A stretch of DNA of 64,000 nt, from positions 2,538,842-2,602,841 of the forward strand of contig CP096135.1 of the NCBI GenBank assembly GCA_023213195.1, given 5' to 3'. The position numbers and the translations under genes were made by a program. This document shows, one piece after another, positions 45,205 through 54,650 of the stretch (the stretch's first letter is position 1; each line of letters opens with the position of its first letter). Under the pieces are notes generated by a model, which saw only the letters and a program-made list of their open reading frames with translations, did not search any database and was not told where the DNA came from. The DNA comes from Sphingobacteriales bacterium JAD_PAG50586_3 (GTDB lineage: Bacteria; Bacteroidota; Bacteroidia; CAMBQF01).

Positions 45205-46548
45205 ATGAAAATTCACTTTATTGCCATTGGCGGTAGCGCCATGCATAATTTAGCCATAGCCCTAAAAGAGGCAGGAAACGATATTACAGGCTCTGACGAT
45301 GAAATATTTGAGCCATCGCGCAGCCGTTTGGCTCGCTTAGGTTTGTTACCTGAGCAGGAAGGCTGGTACCCCGAAAAGATACACACCGGCTTAGACTGTG
45401 TGGTACTTGGTATGCATGCCCGTAAGGATAATCCTGAGTTGTTGCGCGCTACAGAGCTGGGCATAAAGATATTCTCGTACCCCGAATACCTGTACGAGCA
45501 TTCTAAACATAAAACCCGTGTAGTTATTGGTGGCAGCCACGGTAAAACCACAATTACCGCTATGGTAATGCACATACTACATGCCGCAGGTAAAGATTTT
45601 GACTATATGGTAGGTGCCCAGCTAAAGGGTTTTGATACCATGGTGCGCATGACAAACGATGCCCCTATTATGATTTTGGAGGGCGATGAGTACTTGACTT
45701 CACCAATAGACCCAAGGCCTAAGTTCCATTTATACAAGCCCCATGTATCAATAATATCGGGCATTGCGTGGGACCATATTAATGTGTTTCCTACGTTTTC
45801 TATTTACCTCGACCAGTTCCGCCAGTTTATAAATTTGATTGAGCCTGATGGCACCCTTATTTATTTTGATGGTGATGAAAACCTGAAACAACTATCAGCA
45901 GAAGCCCGCTACGATATTAAAACAGTATCGTACAACACCATGCCTAACAAGGTTGAAAAAGGCATTACCTATGTTGCCGAAACCGATGGCTCTTTCGCGC
46001 CGCTGCGTATTATTGGCAAGCATAACCTGCAAAACCTGGCCGGTGCTTTAGAAGTTTGTCGTGCTTTGCATATTAGTGATGATGAATTCTTTACCCATAT
46101 ACAAACCTTTGAAGGTGCTGCCAAGCGTTTAGAACCGTTAAAGATTGAAGAAGGATATTCTGTATTCCGCGATTTTGCTCATGCCCCATCTAAGTTGAAG
46201 GCTACGGTTAGCGCGGTTAAAGAACACTTTCACGACCGTACCGTAATAGCCTGTTTTGAGTTGCATACCTTTAGTAGCCTTAACAAAGAGTTTCTACAGG
46301 AATATGCCGGTGCTATGGATGCTGCCGATATTGCCATTGTATACTTTAGCAACCATGCGTTGGAGTTAAAACGCCTGGAGCAACTATCGTTAGATGATGT
46401 AAAAGAAGCCTTTACCCGACCCGACTTGGAAGTATATAACAACGCTACCGAACTTTACACCCGCCTGCAATCAATACCTAAAACAGATGTATGCCTATTG
46501 CTAATGAGCTCAGGCAACTTTGATGGGTTGGATTTGATGGCACTATAG
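45205..46548 (+). CDS. mpl: Mur ligase family, Mpl-type murein peptide ligase
   Basis: 447 residues from ATG 45205 (MKIHFIAIGGSAMHNLAIAL). P-loop VVIGGSHGKTTITAMV, LEGDEYLTSPIDPRPKF and HNLQNLAGALEVCRAL are Mur-ligase motifs; the GGSAMHNLA start and EGDEYLTSPID form are typical of Mpl and not of MurC. Mpl joins the tripeptide L-Ala-gamma-D-Glu-meso-DAP from wall turnover back to UDP-MurNAc. Cytoplasmic. It is divergent from the envelope operon. TATTTTTA about 8 bases before the start is a near-consensus -7 element. Confidence 0.87.
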   Translation: MKIHFIAIGGSAMHNLAIALKEAGNDITGSDDEIFEPSRSRLARLGLLPEQEGWYPEKIHTGLDCVVLGMHARKDNPELLRATELGIKIFSYPEYLYEHSKHKTRVVIGGSHGKTTITAMVMHILHAAGKDFDYMVGAQLKGFDTMVRMTNDAPIMILEGDEYLTSPIDPRPKFHLYKPHVSIISGIAWDHINVFPTFSIYLDQFRQFINLIEPDGTLIYFDGDENLKQLSAEARYDIKTVSYNTMPNKVEKGITYVAETDGSFAPLRIIGKHNLQNLAGALEVCRALHISDDEFFTHIQTFEGAAKRLEPLKIEEGYSVFRDFAHAPSKLKATVSAVKEHFHDRTVIACFELHTFSSLNKEFLQEYAGAMDAADIAIVYFSNHALELKRLEQLSLDDVKEAFTRPDLEVYNNATELYTRLQSIPKTDVCLLLMSSGNFDGLDLMAL

Positions 46549-46551
46549 AAA

Positions 46552-46577
46552 ATCTCCGTTAAGAGGGAGTCTTTTTT
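46552..46577 (+). terminator. Weak terminator after mpl
   Basis: A short stem CTCC / GGAG (loop GTTAAGAG) directly after the mpl stop, followed by TCTTTTTT. Confidence 0.4.
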
Positions 46578-46591
46578 CTTAGCTTTACCCT

Positions 46592-47305
46592 ATGCATACG
46601 TTTAAGTTTGATTCTACCCGCTATAAAGAAGTCAGAAATAAAGCTATACTTAATAGCGCGGTCTTTATGGTATTATTGTATACGGTTATTTTTAGGGATG
46701 ATATATTAAGCCTTTTTACAGACTTTGATTATAGTAATGGTTTTTTAATTGTAATAGCTGTAGTATTAGGTATTGCGTTTATATTTATTAATAATTCAGA
46801 CACAAAAGAACACTACGAGTCTATAAGCATTATAATAGACGAACAAAGTATTACTCATTATGAAAAGGGTTCAGTAAAAGGCACTCTGCTCTTTACAGAT
46901 ATAAAGGAAATAATAAAGTACCCATCAGGCTTAGAAATAAAGACCAAGTATTTAGCAAGTAGCTTAACGGTGTTACCTCAAATGCAAAATTACAGCCAAA
47001 TAATAGAGCTGTTGGCTAAAGTAAAACCCATACAAGTAAGGCTTATAAGTAGCAGCTATTTAATTACTTTATTATCAATAATTGCATTAGGTATTATGTA
47101 TGCTTTTATAAGCAGAGACTTAGTAAGGATGATATTGTATTCAACTGCCACAGCCTGTTTATGCTATGTTACATTTACTTTTTTCGCCTCTCCACTTGTA
47201 AGTAGTGATGATAAGTGGGCAAGGGGGCCTATATTTATTCTGATGATACTAGCCTTCAGTTATCTTACCTTTAATAGTGTAATTAATTTATTCCACCTGT
47301 ATTAA
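46592..47305 (+). CDS. Integral membrane protein, family not recognised
   Basis: 237 residues. Two N-terminal helices (about 17-35 and 48-66), a ~85-residue soluble part with a PH-like strand pattern (ISIIIDEQSITHYEKGSVKG and TLLFTDIKEIIKYPSGLEIK), then three or four helices at the end. The arrangement resembles small bacterial PH-domain membrane proteins, but I cannot assign it. TAGCTTTA ends 4 bases before the ATG. The 3' end overlaps the convergent gene by 4 bases. Confidence 0.68.
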   Translation: MHTFKFDSTRYKEVRNKAILNSAVFMVLLYTVIFRDDILSLFTDFDYSNGFLIVIAVVLGIAFIFINNSDTKEHYESISIIIDEQSITHYEKGSVKGTLLFTDIKEIIKYPSGLEIKTKYLASSLTVLPQMQNYSQIIELLAKVKPIQVRLISSSYLITLLSIIALGIMYAFISRDLVRMILYSTATACLCYVTFTFFASPLVSSDDKWARGPIFILMILAFSYLTFNSVINLFHLY

Positions 47306-47841
47306 TTCTCTGTAGGGTGCGAGAAAAACGGCCTGCGTTTACCCTCAGGGTATTTACGTAAAAAATAAGCCAGCACCAAGGTAAAGAATATGCCCGATGC
47401 CATGGTAATAAACATAGGGAAGTTTACCTGCATAAAAGGCGAGAAAAAGTTAGCAGCACCGCCAATAGCGTGCTCCTTTGTCAGCTTATCTAAGGAGGTG
47501 TCGGCATTAATTTTAGCAACCTCATTTGCCAAGCGGGCAGGCAGTATGGTAGTATTTATTGCTGAATAATAAAAGTAATCGAACACCGCATTAATGCCCC
47601 CTGCTATTACAGTAATGCGTATACCGGCGGCACTAAGTAACCGCCCGGTAATAAAACCACCAAACTCTACATTACGGGTAAGTACCATACCGGGATAAAG
47701 CATGGCAACGGTAAACGATGGGGCTACAAGTAAAAAGTATTTGCCTAAGCCCTCATGCGTAGGGTCAATATAAAATATGATAAGCTTGGCAGCAATAGCC
47801 AGTACAATAGCCAGTAAGGTGTATTTTAAATATTCCCTCAT
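47302..47841 (-). CDS. DUF4199-like membrane protein
   Basis: 179 residues with helices near 5-24, 36-54, 70-95 and 143-165, and a polar loop (NEVAKINADTSLDKLTKEHA). The pattern, with a conserved G-G-x-x-x-x-F-D-Y-x-Y-Y segment (GGINAVFDYFYYSAINT), fits DUF4199 proteins of Bacteroidota. Function unknown. Confidence 0.68.
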   Translation of the reverse strand: MREYLKYTLLAIVLAIAAKLIIFYIDPTHEGLGKYFLLVAPSFTVAMLYPGMVLTRNVEFGGFITGRLLSAAGIRITVIAGGINAVFDYFYYSAINTTILPARLANEVAKINADTSLDKLTKEHAIGGAANFFSPFMQVNFPMFITMASGIFFTLVLAYFLRKYPEGKRRPFFSHPTEN

Positions 47842-47849
47842 ACAGGGCG

Positions 47850-47857
47850 CAAAGATA
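47850..47857 (-). promoter_or_regulatory. Promoter -7 element of the DUF4199-like gene
   Basis: TATCTTTG on the minus strand, a perfect TAnnTTTG, ends 8 bases before the ATG: a leaderless-type start. Confidence 0.65.
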
Positions 47858-47936
47858 GTTTAAACAATTTGCCTTTTTACTTGCTTTTTTCAATCATTTT
47901 GCAGAAATTTACAAGTCTAAACACACTAGCAGAGAT

Positions 47937-48236
47937 ATGAAAACCATTAGTTCAGGCATATTTTTGATTGATACCGATACCCTTGTAGAAGTTGATGAGC
48001 TTCTTGATACCGGCGTTAAGCGTAACCTTGTTTTGCATAACGACGATTATAACACCTTTGAATACGTAATAGAAACATTGATAGAGGTATGCGACCACAC
48101 CGTGGAGCAAGCCGAGCAGTGTACCTATATAGTGCATTACAATGGCAAATGCGTTGTTAAATTAGGCACGGTAGAAGAGTTAAAACCTATTTATCAAGCC
48201 ATACAAGACCGTGGCCTAACGGTTGAGATAGATTAA
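47937..48236 (+). CDS. clpS: ATP-dependent Clp protease adaptor ClpS
   Basis: 99 residues. The ClpS core is LVLHNDDYNTFEYVIETLI with the N-degron pocket residues N-D-D and the helix following, then EQAEQCTYIVHYNGKCVVKLG. ClpS delivers N-end-rule substrates to ClpAP/ClpCP. The N-terminus replaces the usual flexible tail with SSGIFLIDTDTLVEVDELLD. It stands alone in the region. CATTTTGC about 35 bases upstream may be part of its promoter. Confidence 0.92.
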   Translation: MKTISSGIFLIDTDTLVEVDELLDTGVKRNLVLHNDDYNTFEYVIETLIEVCDHTVEQAEQCTYIVHYNGKCVVKLGTVEELKPIYQAIQDRGLTVEID

Positions 48237-48238
48237 TT

Positions 48239-48474
48239 TTATTTCTGTATTTTTTTCTGGGCTTTCTTTTTCTCTTGACAGGCGGTCTTTTTTCCTTTAT
48301 TGATATGGATTTTTCATTGCGTTCTTTTCTAAGAGCAAAATGAACGCGTAAACCAACATACAAGAAGAAACATACTACTAAAAGAAAAAACCAAATGGGT
48401 ATTCCTGTCCCGGGATAGTAATATGAATATCTGTCGGTAGGTATCTTTATATCTCTTAATGCTTCGAAAGACAT
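48239..48474 (-). CDS. Small single-helix membrane protein (probable frame error at 48250-48256)
   Basis: Taken literally the frame runs to 48187 and overlaps clpS by 50 bases. If the T7 run at 48250-48256 lacks one base, it ends instead at 48239 as RKPRKKIQK, 3 bases beyond clpS, which is more natural. The product of about 78 residues has one helix (about 25-45, GIPIWFFLLVVCFFLYVGL) and a very basic tail (KEKRPPVKRKRKPRKK). No family recognised. Function unknown. Confidence 0.55.
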
Positions 48475-48509
48475 CTACTAACAAAAGTAAACAATAAACC
48501 AATAAATAG

Positions 48510-48517
48510 TATTTTTG
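48510..48517 (+). promoter_or_regulatory. Promoter -7 element of the M48 protease gene
   Basis: TATTTTTG matches TAnnTTTG and ends 4 bases before the ATG. Confidence 0.55.
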
Positions 48518-48521
48518 GTAT

Positions 48522-49379
48522 ATGAAAACCAAGGCATTAACAATACTTTTAGTAGTGGGCTTATTTGCCGCCTGCGTAAAAGTACCCATTACGGGCCGCA
48601 GGCAAATAAACCTGTTGCCACAGTCTACGCTTAACTCTATGAGCGTTACAGAATACCGTACATTTTTAAGTGCTAATGCGGTAGTATCGGCAAGCGATAA
48701 TCAAACCATAATGGTGCAAACAGTAGGCAAAAAAATTGCTGATGCGGCATCGCAATACCTACGTGCCCATGGCAATGCGAAGCGCCTGCAAGGTTATAAA
48801 TGGGAGTTTAACTTGGTACAAAGCCCCCAAGCCAACGCATGGTGTATGCCTGGTGGCAAAGTGGTTGTTTACTCTGGTTTATTACCTATTACTAAAACCC
48901 CCGAGGGGTTGGCAGTAGTGCTTGGGCATGAGATTTCTCACTCGCTGGCAAACCACGGTAACGAGCGTATGAGCCAGCAATTGGGTGTACAAGCCGGTGG
49001 CTTGGCGCTGGATGTTGCCTTGTCTCAAAAACCACAACAAACCCGCGATTTATTTATGCAATCGTATGGTATAGGCTCAACATTAGGTATGTTAAAATAC
49101 TCTCGCCTGCACGAGAGCGAGGCCGACCGTATGGGCCTTATTTTTATGGCCATGGCGGGCTATAACCCTAACGAAGCTATTAGCTTTTGGCAACGCATGG
49201 CGGCACAGGGCGGCGCACAACCACCTGAGTTTTTAAGCACCCACCCATCAAATAGCACCCGTATAGAAGATATTAAAAAGGCTATGCCCGAGGCTATGAA
49301 ACATTATAAGCCAACAGGGGGAGCAAATCAAAATAATAAGGTAAAGCAAACCAAAACACCGCCGGTTAAAAAGCCTTAA
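48522..49379 (+). CDS. M48 family metallopeptidase lipoprotein (BepA/LoiP-like)
   Basis: 285 residues. Lipoprotein signal ILLVVGLFAAC (lipobox FAAC, Cys about 18), then VPITGRRQINLLP, the common start of the M48C group. Zinc site H-E-x-x-H as LGHEISHSLANHG with the third ligand in LHESEADRMGLIFMAMAGYN. Homologs such as BepA and LoiP degrade or help assemble outer-membrane proteins in the periplasm. The C-terminus is a Lys-rich tail. Its 3' end overlaps the restored recQ end by 14 bases. Confidence 0.9.
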   Translation: MKTKALTILLVVGLFAACVKVPITGRRQINLLPQSTLNSMSVTEYRTFLSANAVVSASDNQTIMVQTVGKKIADAASQYLRAHGNAKRLQGYKWEFNLVQSPQANAWCMPGGKVVVYSGLLPITKTPEGLAVVLGHEISHSLANHGNERMSQQLGVQAGGLALDVALSQKPQQTRDLFMQSYGIGSTLGMLKYSRLHESEADRMGLIFMAMAGYNPNEAISFWQRMAAQGGAQPPEFLSTHPSNSTRIEDIKKAMPEAMKHYKPTGGANQNNKVKQTKTPPVKKP

Positions 49380-51268
49380 CGCTCAAATGCCCGTTGGGTG
49401 CCAGTATAATGTGCCCATCATCAAGTAAGGCACGCAGTACTTTTTTAGCATATCGCTATCCACTTCGTCCAAGTGTTGTAGTATCTGGTCGGGTAGGGGG
49501 TATGTTCTTCAATAATAGCCAGCACACGCTCTGTTAGCTGAATTAAATCGCTCTTAGGCTTTTGCTTTTTAGCACTGCAATAATCGCATACTCCGCATTC
49601 TTTAGCATCGGTCTCACCAAAATATTCCAGCAGCATTACGTTGCGGCACCTTGTTTTTATAGATGCGTAATACAATAATGCCTTCATGCGTTTTCCGTAT
49701 CCGGCTTTCAGTTTCCAGTACATATCGTCAGACATGCGCAACTGCTTTTCGTTAGCATAGGGCATGGTAAATATTACCTGGGGCTTATCTGTAGACTTTA
49801 CATAATCTAAAACCTCTTGCTTTTTAAGCAGTTCAAGGTTGTAAATGGCCTGCTCATCTTTTATGCCTGCGCCGCGTGCAATGGCCCGTTCATTAATACT
49901 AACATACTGCTCAAACATACCGCCATACAGCCGTAATAGTGTTTTAATAAACCCGTCCATTTTTGGGTTTTGCACCTGGTAGTTATACAAGTCGGCGTGG
50001 TTAATGGTAAAAAACACGCGCGATGGTTTGTACAACGCCTCTGTAAGTTCTATATAGCCTTCTTTTTCAAGCAGTTTAAGGCTGTTGAATACCAATAATG
50101 CTTCAAACTTATAGTAGCTGCAAAAGTGTTGCAGGTCAAACTCATACGCCTGCCCCAAACCAGAACCTTCTGCAATAAAATAGTAACTGCTAAGGGCTTT
50201 GTATACCCGCTTTATTTCTTCTATCGGCGGAAAAGCTTTTTCGTAGCGTTTCTCCGCATCTTCATCATCGTTACTACCAAACAGCATTACCGCGTAGGCT
50301 TTTTGCCCATCGCGCCCGGCACGGCCTGCCTCTTGAAAGTAGGCTTCTGGGCTATCGGGCACATCCAGGTGAACAACAAAGCGTACATCGGGCTTGTCTA
50401 TGCCCATGCCAAAGGCGTTGGTACACACTATAACCCGCACCTTGTTGTTTATCCAATCGTTTTGTTGCAGGTTGCGTGCGGCTATTTCTAAGCCCGCATG
50501 GTAAAAAGCCGCATTTACATTTTGGCGGCGCAGGTAGTCGGCAATATCTTTGGTAGCCCTGCGGTTACGTACATATACAATACCGCTGCCCTTTACATTG
50601 TGGCAAATTTCCATCAGCTTGGCCAGCTTACTATCTTCATACCTAACAATATAAGCCAGGTTTTCTCGGGCAAAACTTTTGCTTATTACATTCTTCTGTT
50701 TAAAAAGCAGCTGTTTCTGAATGTCTTCAACTGTTTCAGCCGTAGCCGATGCTGTTAGGGCCAGCACAGGGGTTTTGGGTACAAGGTCCCGCACTTCGGC
50801 AATTTTTAGGTACGATGGCCTAAAATCGTGCCCCCATTGCGATATGCAGTGGGCCTCATCAATAGCAATAAGGTTCACCTTCATTTTCTTAATCCGTTCG
50901 CGCACCAGCTCCGTCCCCAACCGCTCGGGTGACAGGTACAGGAACTTTATATTGCCATAAATGCAGTTATCCAGCACAATATCAATCTCGCGGAAGCTCA
51001 TGGTAGCGTTTACCGTTACCGCGTTTATGCCCCGCTTTACAAGGTTATTCACCTGGTCTTGCATAAGGGCTATAAGGGGCGATACTACTATACAAATACC
51101 TTCTTTTAGTAACCCCGGCACCTGGAAACAGATAGACTTGCCGCCACCTGTAGGCAACAGCGCAAGGGTGTCTTTACCCTCCAGTACAGCGTTTACAATA
51201 TCCTCCTGCATGGGCCGGAAGGCATCGTATCCCCAGTATTGCTTTAATATGTCGGCGGGTGTTGGCAC
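49366..51268 (-). CDS. recQ: RecQ family ATP-dependent DNA helicase (frame broken at 49496-49500 and 49441-49446)
   Basis: About 636 residues. I choose the GTG at 51268 because PADILKQYWGYDAFRPMQED is where RecQ proteins begin; the frame is open upstream to 51331. Motifs: LLPTGGGKSICFQVP (Walker A), AIDEAHCISQWGHDFRPSY (DEAH), ALTASAT, YHAGLE, QEAGRAGRDG, and a zinc site (CRN ... CGVCDYC). The literal frame ends at 49445. One more base in the G5 run at 49496-49500 and one in the T6 run at 49441-49446 gives LPDQILQHLDEVDSDMLKKV and a compact winged C-terminus ending at 49366. 3'-5' helicase in recombination repair. Confidence 0.88.
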
Positions 51269-51433
51269 GGCATAAAAATAGGGTATATTTTTGATTAAGG
51301 CCTTCTCACAGTCATGGTGAGCGTAGACCAATCATGCATAAACTAAACCTTATACCATCGTTCAACGTTAAGCGGTTGATAACTCCACAGCCACTGGTAA
51401 TATTCTACCCAACCGTTTCTGAAATTTGTAGGT

Positions 51434-54041
51434 ATGTTAACATGGCCGCGGCTGCGCAAGTGGCTTACACGCTTTTTCTTTTTTCATCGTTGCCCTTTGT
51501 AATTATTTACTTAGCGGCCAGCATTATTTTTATCTTTTTTAAAGATGATGTAAAAAGCTATTTGGTTGAAAAACTGAACGATGAACTGGTTACCGAGGTT
51601 AAGATTGAAGACATTGAGTTTTCGGTATTAAAGAAGTTTCCCTACGCCAGTGTAGAGCTGAAAAATGTATCGGCCGATGAGATTACCCCCAATCCGGTTA
51701 AAGAAAAGCTGTTTACCGCGGGCCGCATTTACTGCCTGTTCAACTGGTACGAGATGTTCAGCAGTAACTTCCATTTACGCAAAGTAGAGTTTGAAGACCT
51801 TACCCTTAACTTTAAGCGATTTGACGATGGTAGCGATAATTTCCATTTTTGGAAAGAGCAAAAAAGCACCGGCGAGCCTGCCAAATTCTCGTTAAACCTG
51901 CACAAGGTTAAGTTTAAAAATGTAGAGTTTAAGTATGTTGATAAAAGGAACAAAACCTTTTTAGGGTTGAATTTGCTGGAGGGGATGGTGTCGGGCAGCT
52001 TTGCCGATGAGCAGTACACCCTTACCGCCAAGGCTGCTTTAACGGCCGATGTGCTAACGTTTGGTGGTATTACCATTCCGCCAACGCCCGATGTGCGCAT
52101 TAGCTTTATTGCCGATGCCAACAACAAAACCAAAACCTATAATTTTCAAAACGCGCAACTGTTTTTAGGCAAGCTTAGCCTGCTTAGCAATGGGCAAATT
52201 ATAGCGGGCAAAGACCCATCGCTAAACCTTAATATTAAGGGCGATAAATTGGATGTAGCTTCTGTACTGTCGGCCCTGCCGCGGGAGTATGCATCGTTTG
52301 CCGATGATTATGCCAGTAAGGGATTGTTCTATTTAGATGGTAACATTGCCGGTCCGTTAGGTAAGCCTATTGCCAAGGCTAACTTTGGTATTAGCAGCGG
52401 TAACATAACCCACAAACCCAGCGGCACAGTTATGAGCAATGTAAACCTTAGTGGCTCATTTAACAGTGGCGAGGTGCTGCAAAAAGGAGAACTGGTGGTA
52501 AGCCGCATAAGCCTGCAACTTAAACAAGGCTCGCTGCGGGGCAGGTTTAAACTGGTAAACCTTATCAACCCTTACATATCAGCATCTGTTCAGGGTACTG
52601 CCGACTTGGGTGATATAAAGAATTTTATTCCCGGCACAGAAATAAAGCACATGGCAGGCAGCCTTATTGTTGATGCCGAAATTAAAGGTCCGCTTGGCGA
52701 TGTAGAAGCCCTTGCCGACGGTAATACCAACGCTGTGGCCAGTGGCCATGTAGAGGTGCGCAACGGCTCTGTAGAGCTTAGCAGCTTTGCCCACCGCATA
52801 GCCAAGGTTAATGCCAGGGCCAGCTTTGGTAACGATATTGTAGACCTTGACCAATGCGCTTTTAACATTGGCAAAAGCAATTTTAATTTGAACGGCAGGG
52901 TGCTTAGCTTCCCATCGTGCATACTAAACAGCAAGCAAAAAATACATATTGATGCATCGCTAGGCTCTAGCTACTGCGATATTGGGGAGCTGATTAAGAA
53001 ACCGATTGAAAACCCGTTAAAAGATACCGCTTCGGTTTTTCAACTGTCAGAAAGGTTGGAGAGTGAACTTACCATCAGGGCCGACAAGATTACCTTTAAC
53101 AAGTTTGGCGCACTAAACATGGTGGGCAATTTAAAGCTGTATAACAGGGTTATAGACCTGTCTGGCGTATCGCTGCAAACGGCGGGGGTAGTGTAAACCT
53201 AACCGCTAATATTGATGCCCGGGGCACAACCCGCATACGTACCGCCTGCGAGGCCAAGCTGAATAATATTGACATCCACTCGCTGTTTTATGAGTTTGAC
53301 GATTTTGGCCAAACTACCATGCAAAGCAAGCACCTTAAAGGCAGGCTTACAGCATCGGTAGCGTTTGCTGCCAACTGGACTAAGAAACTGGATATACTAC
53401 TGCCCAGTATAGAAGCCGAGAGCGATGTTAAACTGGAGAATGGAGAGTTGATAGACTTTGAGCCGATAACGGCCATGTCTAAATTTATTCAGGTTGATGA
53501 GTTAAAGCACATCTTTTTCTCTAACCTTAGCAACCACATCATAATCCGCAACAGCACTATACAAATACCTACTACCGAGATACAATCGAGTGCGCTAAAC
53601 CTTTCGGCATGGGGCACACACGATTTTGACAATAATATAGACTACCATGTGCGGGTTAACCTGCGTGAGTTGCTATCGAAGAAATTCATAAAAAATAAAA
53701 AACAACAGGTAGATGCCGATGGCGAAACTGTGCAAGACGATGGACGTGGTGGTTCTAACCTGTTTTTACTGGTTACCGGCACGGCTGATAACCCCAAAGT
53801 TAAGTACGATGTAGGAGCGGTTAAGAACAAGATTAAAGAAGATTTTAAGAAAGAGAAGTTTGTGCTAAAGGGTATATTGAAGAAGGAGTTTGGCAGTAAA
53901 GACGCGCAGCCCGACGGTACAGAAGATAACAGCACCCAGCCCAAAGAGGAGAAAACACCGCTGTTTGGTAAGAATAAAAAGAAGAAGGAGAAAAAGGGAA
54001 CCCAAACCAATGAGCCACAAATTGAGTGGAACGACAATTAG
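51434..54041 (+). CDS. AsmA-like envelope protein (frame broken at 53184-53188 and probably near 51475)
   Basis: About 865 residues. One N-terminal membrane helix (SSLPFVIIYLAASIIFIFF) is followed by the AsmA N-terminal pattern (VKSYLVEKLNDELVTEVKIE, then FPYASVELKNVSA) and a long beta-rich region. The first frame ends at 53196; a sixth G in the G5 run at 53184-53188 gives TAGGSVNLTANIDARGTT and leads to 54041. At the start, ATG 51434 (6 bases after GAAATTTG) reads MLTWPRLRKWLTRFFFF, a basic pre-helix segment that fits if one base is wrong in the T-runs near 51475. AsmA/YhdP-type proteins are thought to move phospholipids to the outer membrane. The C-terminus is very Lys-rich. Confidence 0.78.
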
Positions 54042-54103
54042 CAATGCTCCTGTTTTTTCCGATAAACCAGAAATTTTGTAATTTTTTTCGCCCAACGCAA
54101 TAA

Positions 54104-54111
54104 TATCTTTG
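54104..54111 (+). promoter_or_regulatory. Orphan promoter -7 element
   Basis: TATCTTTG, a perfect TAnnTTTG, in a gap with no downstream reading frame on this strand; TTTTG at 54074-54078 could be the -33 element, though the spacing is somewhat long. It precedes the terminator at 54165-54199. Confidence 0.55.
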
Positions 54112-54117
54112 TAGCAG

Positions 54118-54199
54118 AGTTATTAGAGTAGAGTTAGGTTTATAGATGTTTATTACTGTGTGTTGAAAAAGCCCGCCGGCGCAATTGGCGGGCTTTTTC
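54118..54199 (+). ncRNA. Candidate small RNA
   Basis: About 80 bases between a consensus -7 element and a strong terminator, with no start codon leading to a credible product. The 5' part (TTATTAGAGTAGAGTTAGG) looks unstructured. No known RNA family is recognised. The next gene on the right is on the opposite strand, so this is not a leader. The call depends on promoter and terminator alone. Confidence 0.5.
54165..54199. terminator. Strong rho-independent terminator
   Basis: AAAAAGCCCGCC / GGCGGGCTTTTT with loop GGCGCAATT: 12 perfect pairs. Symmetric A/T ends allow use on both strands, so it can also end the minus-strand gene at 54203-54628. Confidence 0.85.
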
Positions 54200-54202
54200 T
54201 GT

Positions 54203-54628
54203 TTATTCGTTGTAATAATCTTTTTTGAATACAATAATGCAAACGCTGGGTTTGTCGTCATCAGAATCGTGCATTGACAAACCAATTCCTAAATCAAAAA
54301 AGATAATCCCTTCCTCTTTTTCTTCTTCAAAATTACAGCTCTCTTTTATTAAGATTTCTTTTGCTTCCTGATAAGTAAAACTGAATAAATTAATATTGTT
54401 ATAGATGAAAGTATTAGATGGAAATACTTCTATTGCATCTACAAAATATTCTGAATCATAATGGAATATTAGCCCTAAGCTTTTGTAATAAGAGTCAGAC
54501 GGGACAGGGTCAAACTGTGTTTTTTGAAATGATTCGTATTCATTGCCTAATAATGCAATTATATCACTCCTATTAGCATCTAGTCTAATGTTATTTAAAG
54601 ATTGAAAAGGTGTGTAATTATATTCCAT
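54203..54628 (-). CDS. Hypothetical acidic protein
   Basis: 141 residues, acidic, no signal peptide. Segments SLNNIRLDANRSDIIALLGN and LFSFTYQEAKEILIKESCNF suggest a small alpha/beta protein; the first resembles the start of domains that many bacterial immunity proteins share, but I do not claim that. It follows gpsA by 22 bases on the same strand and is more AT-rich than gpsA, which may reflect later acquisition. The terminator at 54165 follows its stop by 3 bases. Confidence 0.6.
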   Translation of the reverse strand: MEYNYTPFQSLNNIRLDANRSDIIALLGNEYESFQKTQFDPVPSDSYYKSLGLIFHYDSEYFVDAIEVFPSNTFIYNNINLFSFTYQEAKEILIKESCNFEEEKEEGIIFFDLGIGLSMHDSDDDKPSVCIIVFKKDYYNE

Positions 54629-54650
54629 TACAAATAATCCACATCATGGT

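Noticed and set aside
51334-51433. Upstream extension of the AsmA-like gene to 51334.
   Set aside because: Those codons give no signal or domain, overlap the divergent recQ promoter region, and a better start with a -7-like element is at 51434.
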